From assembly GCA_048498995.1 (NCBI GenBank), contig JBEHWX010000099.1:1-21362 (forward strand): 21,362 nucleotides of DNA. Reading direction: 5' to 3'. Below, piece after piece: positions 15,829-21,362 of the stretch (the stretch's first letter is position 1; each line of letters opens with the position of its first letter). Both the position numbers and the translations under genes were made by a program. This DNA is from JBEHWX01 sp048498995 (GTDB taxonomy: Bacteria > Bacteroidota > Ignavibacteria > OLB7). The notes beneath the pieces were generated by a model. It saw only the letters and a list, made by a program, of their open reading frames with translations, had not been told where the DNA came from and ran no database searches.

Positions 15829-16098
15829 AGCTTCACCGGAGGAGCGCTCCGGCGTCGCGTCGGCTCCGATGACGATCTGGCGAAGGAGCTCCTTGACGCC
15901 GTCGAGATTGGCGCGGAGGTGCGCTATCTCCGCCGGCGAGATCGACTTGGAGGCGGGCTTCTGATAGTAGAGCTCGAGCGCGTTGAGCATCAGGAGGGAA
16001 TCGGTGAGGATCGACATCGAGGTCGTGATCCTCCCCTTCACCTGACCATCCCTGAACAGGGCGTCGTCGAGCTCGTCGTGATAGCGATCGGGAATCAT
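15790..16098 (-). CDS. Small unknown protein downstream of frr
   Basis: This is a 102-residue protein I do not recognise by name. The core runs from MIPDRYHDELDDALFRDG through ITTSMSILTDSLLMLNALEL and YYQKPASKSISPAEIAHLRANL to DGVKELLRQIVIG. It looks like a compact amphipathic helical protein, followed by a charged, probably disordered tail (ERSSGEAPRDGDHPEENPS). The frame is open to an ATG at 16152, but I chose 16098 because AAGGA lies five bases before it, one of the few Shine-Dalgarno-like sites here, and the upstream residues are basic low-complexity. It lies 95 bases after frr on the same strand and may be the last gene of that unit. No membrane segment or signal peptide. Confidence 0.65.
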   Translation of the reverse strand: MIPDRYHDELDDALFRDGQVKGRITTSMSILTDSLLMLNALELYYQKPASKSISPAEIAHLRANLDGVKELLRQIVIGADATPERSSGEAPRDGDHPEENPS

Positions 16099-16193
16099 CG
16101 GTTCCTTGGACTGGATGCGACCGGGGCGGAAACGGCGACGGCGCCCGGCCATGTGGGAGCGCCGTCACGAACTGCCTTCGGGCGCAGCGCGGA

Positions 16194-16754
16194 TCAGACG
16201 GACATGATGTCCTTTTCCTTGTCGGCCACGATCCGGTCCACCTCGCCGATGAAGCGATCGGTCAGCTTCTGGATATCGGCCTCGCCGGTCTTGCGCATAT
16301 CCTCGCTCAGGTGCTCATCCTTCTCGGCCTTCTTGAGCATGTCCATCGCGTCGCGACGGGCGTTGCGGATGCCGACCTTGGACTCCTCGGCCACCTTCTT
16401 GGCGACCTTGACCAGCTCGCGGCGGCGCTCCTCGGTCAGCGGCGGGATCGGCAGGCGGATCACGGAGCCGTCGTTGGAGGGGTTGAGCCCGAGGTTGGCG
16501 GCCTGGATGGCGCGGTCGATCGTGTTGATCAACGGCTTCTCCCACGGCTGCACGACGATCACGGTGGCATCGGGCGTGGTGACGCTGGCGACCTGCGACA
16601 GGGGCACCATCGAGCCGTAGTAGTCGATGCGGATCGAATCGAGCAGGCTGGTCGAGGCACGCCCCGTGCGGATCTTGCCGAGCTCGATATGGCAGTGATC
16701 GATCGCCTTCTTCATCGATTCCTCGGCGCTTGCGGTAATCGTCTTTATCTCCAT
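16194..16754 (-). CDS. frr: Ribosome recycling factor
   Basis: This is a 186-residue protein, almost exactly the usual length of about 185. With EF-G it splits post-termination ribosomes into subunits. Diagnostic sequence: KIRTGRASTSLLDSIRIDYYGSMVPLSQVA, followed by PWEKPLINTIDRAI and the hinge NDGSVIRLPIPPLTEERR. A C-terminal helix of domain I ends at DRFIGEVDRIVADKEKDIMSV. It follows pyrH by 112 bases in the usual pyrH-frr order. The upstream stretch has small inverted repeats (GCCTCC-ACCT-GGAGGC at 16818-16833) and an AT-rich approach to the ATG without a Shine-Dalgarno sequence, as is common in Bacteroidota. Confidence 0.98.
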   Translation of the reverse strand: MEIKTITASAEESMKKAIDHCHIELGKIRTGRASTSLLDSIRIDYYGSMVPLSQVASVTTPDATVIVVQPWEKPLINTIDRAIQAANLGLNPSNDGSVIRLPIPPLTEERRRELVKVAKKVAEESKVGIRNARRDAMDMLKKAEKDEHLSEDMRKTGEADIQKLTDRFIGEVDRIVADKEKDIMSV

Positions 16755-16866
16755 AATGCTTCAGAACGTGAATGTTCTCGAACGAGTAGTGCCTCCATCA
16801 GAAAGCCAGAGGAGGCCGCCTCCACCTGGAGGCTTCCGCCGCGGCCTGGCCCTCGGCGGATCGGAA

Positions 16867-17586
16867 TCACTCCGCCGCGACAACCGTGCCGATATTCTCC
16901 CCGATAACCAGACGCCGGAGGTTTCCGGGCTGGCTCATGTCGAAGACGAGGATCGGCAGGCTGTTCTCCTGGCAGAGGGTGATCGCCGTCAGGTCCATCA
17001 CCCGGAGGTTGCGCGAGTGTACCTCGCGATAGCTGATCGTCTCGAAGCGCCGCGCATCGGGATTGACGCGGGGATCGGCGTCGTAGATGCCGTCCACGCC
17101 ATTCTTCCCCATCACCAGCGCGTCGGCGGTGATCTCGATGGCGCGCAGCGCCGCGGCGGTATCGGTCGTGAAGTAGGGATTGCCGGTGCCGGCGCCGAAG
17201 ATCACCACGCGCCCCTTCTCCAGGTGGCGGATGGCGCGGCGGCGGATGAACGGCTCGGCGATCTGCTCCATCTTGATCGCCGTCTGCAGCCGGGTAACGA
17301 TCCCCTTCTGCTCCAGCGTGTTCTGCAGCGCCAGCGCGTTGATCACGGTCGCCAGCATTCCCATGTGGTCGCCGGTGACCTTGTCGATCCCCTGCGCCAC
17401 GGCCTGCACGCCGCGGTAGATATTCCCTCCGCCGATCACGATGCCGATCTCCACGCCGAGGTCACGCACCGAGCGCACTTCCTCGGCGAACGCCTCGATC
17501 ACGTCGACGTCGATCCCGTAGCCCGCGTTCCCCATCAATGCCTCGCCGCTGAGTTTCAGTAGAACGCGTCTGTATCGTGGGATCAT
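16867..17586 (-). CDS. pyrH: UMP kinase
   Basis: This is a 239-residue amino-acid-kinase-family enzyme that phosphorylates UMP to UDP with ATP in pyrimidine nucleotide synthesis. The sequence starts RVLLKLSGEALMG, then IGGGNIYRG, GDHMGMLATVINALAL and VIFGAGTGNPYFTTDTAAALRA, and ends with GVDGIYDADPR, all characteristic of bacterial hexameric PyrH. The length is normal. It is preceded by its own promoter box (17633-17640) right after a terminator, so it is separable from tsf. The leader is about 40 bases with no clear Shine-Dalgarno sequence. frr follows on the same strand. Confidence 0.98.
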   Translation of the reverse strand: MIPRYRRVLLKLSGEALMGNAGYGIDVDVIEAFAEEVRSVRDLGVEIGIVIGGGNIYRGVQAVAQGIDKVTGDHMGMLATVINALALQNTLEQKGIVTRLQTAIKMEQIAEPFIRRRAIRHLEKGRVVIFGAGTGNPYFTTDTAAALRAIEITADALVMGKNGVDGIYDADPRVNPDARRFETISYREVHSRNLRVMDLTAITLCQENSLPILVFDMSQPGNLRRLVIGENIGTVVAAE

Positions 17587-17632
17587 CGTGGAAATCCGGA
17601 TCGTTGTTGAGGGAGGACTGTCTTACGGCGCG

Positions 17633-17640
17633 CAAAAGTA
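17633..17640 (-). promoter_or_regulatory. TAnnTTTG promoter box for pyrH-frr
   Basis: TACTTTTG on the minus strand, followed by CGCGC, lies one base past the T-tract of the upstream terminator. The expected upstream element would fall within the terminator loop (GTTC around 17661-17664). Confidence 0.65.
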
Positions 17641-17641
17641 C

Positions 17642-17677
17642 AAAAAAGTCTCGCAGCGGCGAACGCTGCGAGACTTT
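17642..17677 (-). terminator. Intrinsic terminator of the tsf transcript
   Basis: AAAGTCTCGCAGCG, a 5-base loop (TTCGC) and CGCTGCGAGACTTT form a 14-bp perfect stem. The transcript then continues through a run of six T (17647-17642, including the last three stem bases). Located 92 bases after the tsf stop. Confidence 0.93.
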
Positions 17678-17711
17678 CATTACAAATCCGGGATCTCCTC
17701 CGGCGGCGTGA

Positions 17712-17750
17712 TCGCAAGGCGATGATCGCGAGGCGATGATCGCCTTGCGA
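17712..17750 (-). other. Hairpin just after tsf
   Basis: TCGCAAGGCGAT (17712-17723) pairs perfectly with ATCGCCTTGCGA (17739-17750), loop 15 bases. The region also has AGGCGATGATCGC twice as a near-tandem repeat. No T-tract. It sits 18 bases after the tsf stop and may protect the message 3' end ahead of the true terminator. Confidence 0.6.
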
Positions 17751-17768
17751 CGGTCGCCCCAGGCGCGA

Positions 17769-18668
<900 letters not shown>

Positions 18669-18763
18669 GATTAACTCTGCCTGATATAGTTCAACTTGTC
18701 AATATTCTCGAGTCTGGTCGGAGCCGTCCCGGGACCGCGCCGGGCGACCTGTCGTGGCCATGC

Positions 18764-18795
18764 GGCCGATCGTCGCGGCATGCGCGCAATCGGCC
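18764..18795 (-). other. Inverted repeat in the rpsB-tsf spacer
   Basis: GGCCGAT (18764-18770) pairs with ATCGGCC (18789-18795), with an inner CGCG/CGCG pairing (18774-18777 with 18783-18786). It lies in the 193-base gap between rpsB and tsf and could be a leader structure or processing site for tsf. No promoter box was found there. Confidence 0.4.
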
Positions 18796-18861
18796 GGTGC
18801 CCCGTGGTCCGGGCGTCACCGCGGATGGATCCGTCTGGCGAAGGGAACCGGGGAAAGCCGA

Positions 18862-19794
18862 TCAGGCTCCCTGGCTCGCCTCCTGATTGCTGCTGGTCCC
18901 CTCGGTCTGAGGAGCGGCCTCCGGGGTCTCCATGTCCGTTCCCTCGGCGGCCGTGCCCTCGGCGGCGGCACCCTCGACCTTGGCTCCGTCCTTGCCACGG
19001 CGCGTGCGGGTACGATTCCGGGTGCGGACCTTGGACTCGTCGCCGTCCTCCATGCCGGACTCCTTCAGGGCGCGATCGCCCGAGGCGGCATCCTCGAGGC
19101 CGGCGGCGCGGCTGGCCTCACGTCCCATCGAGACGCCGTCGGCGATCACCTTGGTGATCAGCGCGATCGTCTTGAGCGAGTCGTCGTTGGCCGGGATCGG
19201 GAAGGCGACGTCGCGCGGATCGGTGTTGGTGTCGACGATGGCGATCACCGGGATACCGAGCGTCTTGGCTTCCTTGATCGCCAGGTGCTCCTTGCGGATG
19301 TCGACGATGTAGAGGGCGCCCGGGAGGCGGTTCATGTCGACGATGCCACCCATGATCCTGACGAGCTTCTCCTTCTCGCGGGAGAGCATCAGGCGCTCCT
19401 TCTTGGTCAGGTTCTCGACGGTACCGTCGGACTCCATCCGGTCGATGTCCTTCAGGCGCTTGATCGACTTACGGATGGTGGCGAAGTTGGTGAGCATGCC
19501 GCCGAGCCAGCGCTCGGTGACGAAGTTGGTGCCGCAGCGCTGAGCCTCGGTGCGGATAACGTCGCGGGCCTGCTTCTTGGTCCCGACGAAGAGGATGCGC
19601 TTCCCCTCGGCGGCGATCCGCTCGGCGGCGTTGCGAGCCTCGTCGACGAGGGTCTGAGTCTTCTTGAGGTCGATGATGTGGATTCCGTTGCGCTCCATGA
19701 AGATGTAGTTGCGCATCTGCGGATTCCACCGGCGGGTAAGATGGCCGAAGTGGGCGCCTGCCGAAAGCAGGTCTTCGATCGAAACGTACGGCAT
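18862..19794 (-). CDS. rpsB: 30S ribosomal protein S2
   Basis: This is a 310-residue protein of the small ribosomal subunit. The core is standard: MPYVSIEDLLSAGAHFGHLTRRWNPQM, followed by FMERNGIHIIDLKKT. The middle part is RILFVGTKKQARDVI and RWLGGMLTNFATIRKSI, and later IVDTNTDPRDVAFPIPANDDSLKTI. S2 usually ends near residue 240-250; here a tail of about 60 residues follows (basic RTRNRTRTRRGKDG, then pentapeptides AEGTA/AEGTD, then Gln/Glu/Ser-rich). The AEGTA stretch is encoded by a 15-bp repeat. C-terminal tails on S2 are known in several lineages, but this one is clearly low complexity. ATG 19794 has no Shine-Dalgarno sequence. It is separated from rpsI by 305 bases. Confidence 0.98.
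   Translation of the reverse strand: MPYVSIEDLLSAGAHFGHLTRRWNPQMRNYIFMERNGIHIIDLKKTQTLVDEARNAAERIAAEGKRILFVGTKKQARDVIRTEAQRCGTNFVTERWLGGMLTNFATIRKSIKRLKDIDRMESDGTVENLTKKERLMLSREKEKLVRIMGGIVDMNRLPGALYIVDIRKEHLAIKEAKTLGIPVIAIVDTNTDPRDVAFPIPANDDSLKTIALITKVIADGVSMGREASRAAGLEDAASGDRALKESGMEDGDESKVRTRNRTRTRRGKDGAKVEGAAAEGTAAEGTDMETPEAAPQTEGTSSNQEASQGA
18938..18982 (-). repeat. 15-bp in-frame repeat in the rpsB tail
   Basis: Units 18938-18952, 18953-18967 and 18968-18982 share CCCTCG at a fixed phase (GTTCCCTCGGCGGCC, GTGCCCTCGGCGGCG, GCACCCTCGACCTTG). They encode VEGAA-AEGTA-AEGTD in S2. Confidence 0.8.
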
Positions 19795-20099
19795 TGTCGT
19801 AATCGGAAATTGTGTTGAACGCCTCTATCCTCTGTCATCTCCCTGGCCACATCCGGCGCTCGGCATTTGGCCTGGGCGCGGACACACGGCGAGGAATCGG
19901 AGGATATGTGTGATTGAACTATCGACGAACCGGTCGGAACCGCATTGGAGGCGGCCGATGAGCCGCGGAGCATCCGATGCGATGGACCCGTTCGAAAACG
20001 AATTGGTCGATCCGCTTTGCCAGACCGACCAACCGGAGCTTCACCGCTGGCCGGGCTTCCTGGCGCGCCAAGAGGCCCGGCGGGTCGGGAATTCGGGGA
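19795..20099 (-). other. 305-base rpsI-rpsB spacer, no gene; possible S2 leader
   Basis: No conserved reading frame is visible. Near rpsI lies an imperfect long hairpin (20050-20081, GCCGGGC/GCCCGGC outer stem). In the middle TTGGTCG and CGACCAA form a 7-bp inverted repeat around 20004-20032. The last 30 bases before rpsB are AT-rich. No TAnnTTTG box was found. The length and hairpins would suit an autoregulatory leader for S2, but I recognise no specific leader motif. Confidence 0.4.
20050..20081 (-). other. Hairpin downstream of rpsI
   Basis: GCCGGGC (20050-20056) pairs with GCCCGGC (20075-20081), continued inward by wobble and matched pairs with one mismatch. It starts about 20 bases after the rpsI stop. 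No T-tract, so it is an attenuator or RNA-end structure at best. Confidence 0.45.
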
Positions 20100-20486
20100 T
20101 TATCGCTTGCTGAACTGGAAGCGCTTACGGGCCTTCTTCTGGCCGTACTTCTTGCGCTCGACCATGCGCGGGTCGCGGGTGACGTATCCACCACGACGCA
20201 GCGGCGACTTCAGCGACTCGTCGATATCGACGAGGGCGCGGGCGATGCTGTGAGAGATGGCGCCGGCCTGACCGGAGCGGCCTCCTCCCTGAACGTTGGC
20301 ATGCACGTCGAAGCGATCGGCCATCTCCACGGCCGTCAGCGGCGCCAGAACGCGCTGACGATCGAGCGCATCCGGGAAATAGCGCTCGAACTCACGCTTG
20401 TTGACCGTCACGATTCCAGAGCCCGGGGTCAGGTAGACGCGAGCGACCGCGGTCTTGCGCCGACCTACTACGATTGAGTGTGCCAT
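20100..20486 (-). CDS. rpsI: 30S ribosomal protein S9
   Basis: This is a 128-residue protein, normal length, whose C-terminal tail reaches towards P-site tRNA. It begins VVGRRKTAVARVYLTPGSG, then VQGGGRSGQAGAISHSIARAL and LRRGGYVTRDPRMVERKKYG, and ends KKARKRFQFSKR, the universal S9 tail ending in Ser-Lys-Arg. It follows rplM by 15 bases in the nearly universal rplM-rpsI operon. No strong Shine-Dalgarno sequence is seen. Confidence 0.99.
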   Translation of the reverse strand: MAHSIVVGRRKTAVARVYLTPGSGIVTVNKREFERYFPDALDRQRVLAPLTAVEMADRFDVHANVQGGGRSGQAGAISHSIARALVDIDESLKSPLRRGGYVTRDPRMVERKKYGQKKARKRFQFSKR

Positions 20487-20501
20487 TGATACTGGTATAT
20501 G

Positions 20502-20954
20502 TTACTTGTACTTCAGTTCCAACGTCGTCGGCTTCTGCGCCGCGTGCGGGTGGGTGTCGCCGGCGTACACCTTCAGCTTGGTGATGAGGCGACGTCCGAG
20601 ACGATTCTTCGGCAGCATTCCACGAACCGCCTCCTCGATGATGCGGTCGGGATGCGACTCGAGCATCTGCCGGAAGCTGTTCACACGCTGGCCGCCCGGA
20701 TAGCCCGTGTGATGGACGTATTCCTTCTGCTCGGCACGCTTGACGGCCAGCTCGATTTTGTCTGCATTGATCACCACCACGAAATCGCCACAGTCGATGT
20801 GCGGGGTGAACAGGGGCTTGTGCTTGCCGCGCAGGATGTAGGCGATCTGCGACGCGAGACGTCCAAGCGTCTGCCCAGCGGCGTCGACGACGAACCACTG
20901 CTTCTGCACGTCCACTTCTCTCGCCGAGACGGTCATCTTATCCGGCTGTATCAC
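20502..20954 (-). CDS. rplM: 50S ribosomal protein L13
   Basis: This is a 150-residue large-subunit protein. Motifs: KQWFVVDAAGQTLGRLASQIAYILRG, then FTPHIDCGDFVVVINADKI and VRGMLPKNRLGRRLITKLKVYAG. The reported start is GTG at 20954, with GGGAG nine bases before it. An ATG at 20936 (MTVSAREVDVQKQW) also gives a normal-looking L13 of 144 residues and cannot be excluded. It is the first gene of the rplM-rpsI unit, with a promoter box about 55 bases upstream. Confidence 0.98.
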   Translation of the reverse strand: MIQPDKMTVSAREVDVQKQWFVVDAAGQTLGRLASQIAYILRGKHKPLFTPHIDCGDFVVVINADKIELAVKRAEQKEYVHHTGYPGGQRVNSFRQMLESHPDRIIEEAVRGMLPKNRLGRRLITKLKVYAGDTHPHAAQKPTTLELKYK

Positions 20955-21008
20955 TTCTGGTAACTCCCTACCTGTAGATCAGATTGGTTGAGATTTTCTG
21001 GAAGAGCG

Positions 21009-21041
21009 CAAAGATAGCGGTTCGGACGCCATACGCACAAG
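21009..21041 (-). promoter_or_regulatory. Bacteroidota-type promoter for rplM-rpsI
   Basis: TATCTTTG (21016-21009, minus strand) lies 21 bases after CTTG (21041-21038). The 14 bases at 21006-21019 are identical to those before queA. Confidence 0.7.
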
Positions 21042-21074
21042 GCGTACCGAACATTTCCCGGGTGGCAGAATGTT

Positions 21075-21134
21075 ACAGCCCCCCGGCCCCCCTCTCCCTC
21101 TCTTCATTTCATCATTCATCATTCTTCATTCTCA
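21075..21134. repeat. Pyrimidine-rich element directly after a stop codon, copy 2
   Basis: C-runs, then TTCATTTCATCATTCATC and TTCTTCATTCTCA, reach into the stop codon (21132-21134) of the partial gene at the right edge. It shares 13 exact bases and its overall composition with the element after trxB. Confidence 0.7.
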
Positions 21135-21362
21135 CCTCATCTCCCCCTCCAGTCCACGCTCGGCGGCGGCCAGCACCTGGCCCGAGCGGATCAGCTCCTC
21201 GGCCGCGCGCAGATCCTCGTAGATCACCCGGTCCTCCTCCAGATGCGGCACCCGCGAGCGGAGCAGCTCGTAGACCGCCTCGGCGCGCTTCAGGTCGAGC
21301 ACCCGGCGCACGTCCGGCGGCGGCGGCCTCAGGTCGCAGGCGAGCACCTGGGAGAAATCGTG
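21132..21362 (-). CDS. hutH: Probable histidine ammonia-lyase, C-terminal fragment (cut by window edge)
   Basis: Seventy-six codons plus stop lie inside the window, and the frame stays open through its right edge, so only the C-terminus is present. The visible sequence, HDFSQVLACDLR, then VYELLRSRVPHLEEDRVIYEDLRAAEELIRSGQVLAAAE, resembles the end of histidine ammonia-lyase. In that family a helix with a hydrophobic-Arg-x-x-Val-Pro pattern, followed by an acidic-Arg-x-hydrophobic-Tyr-x-Asp segment, closes the protein. HutH deaminates histidine to urocanate. The catalytic MIO-forming Ala-Ser-Gly lies outside the window. Related aromatic-amino-acid lyases or aminomutases are possible. The GTG at 21345-21347 is internal, not a start. 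Confidence 0.55.
   Translation of the reverse strand, partial: HDFSQVLACDLRPPPPDVRRVLDLKRAEAVYELLRSRVPHLEEDRVIYEDLRAAEELIRSGQVLAAAERGLEGEMR

Noticed and set aside
17462..17680. Small minus-strand frame across the tsf-pyrH spacer
   Set aside because: It begins in the tsf terminator hairpin and overlaps pyrH out of frame.
21132..21347. Complete 71-codon gene starting at the GTG at 21345-21347
   Set aside because: The frame continues to the window edge with family-like residues, so this is a fragment of a longer gene.

Overview
The window looks like chromosomal, mostly housekeeping DNA from a high-GC bacterium of the Bacteroidota/Chlorobiota (FCB) branch. Four observations point there. Several start regions carry the Bacteroidota-type promoter box TAnnTTTG; one has an upstream TTTG at 20-base spacing. 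Few starts have a convincing Shine-Dalgarno sequence. A large secreted protein ends in a FlgD-like/type IX-secretion-like tail. The rplM-rpsI-rpsB-tsf-pyrH-frr order fits the group. Base composition and the tail would suit a Rhodothermota- or Kapabacteria-like lineage, but the exact taxon cannot be settled from this sequence.

Layout. 1-249: a 17-bp tandem repeat array running off the left edge. 250-3752 (minus): a two-gene M16 peptidase unit, with a zinc-binding subunit followed by a subunit lacking the zinc motif and fused to a LolA/LppX-like domain. 3919-6821 (plus): an RluE-type pseudouridine synthase and a translationally coupled ABC ATPase/permease pair. 6940-7806 (plus): an orphan nucleotidyltransferase. 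7859-9184 (minus): queA, apparently leaderless. 9383-11950 (minus): a secreted DUF3160 protein. 12212-14334 (plus): a SAM methyltransferase, then an unrecognised helical protein coupled to a divergent GroES-like protein. 14495-16754 (minus): trxB, a small unknown gene and frr. 16867-20954 (minus): pyrH, tsf, rpsB, rpsI and rplM, so transcription reads rplM to frr. 21132-21362 (minus): the C-terminal end of a probable histidine ammonia-lyase.

The right half is a translation cluster: ribosomal proteins L13, S9 and S2, elongation factor Ts, UMP kinase and ribosome recycling factor. tsf and pyrH are separated by a strong intrinsic terminator whose T-tract nearly touches a new promoter, so pyrH-frr can be expressed apart from the ribosomal genes.

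No CRISPR, insertion sequence, tRNA, rRNA, phage or defence system was seen. The less ordinary signals are the repeats: a 17-bp array, 15-bp (five-codon) tandem repeats encoding linkers in three unrelated proteins, and a shared pyrimidine-rich element just after two minus-strand stop codons. Also of interest are the promoter/terminator architecture and the unknown gene paired with the GroES-like gene.
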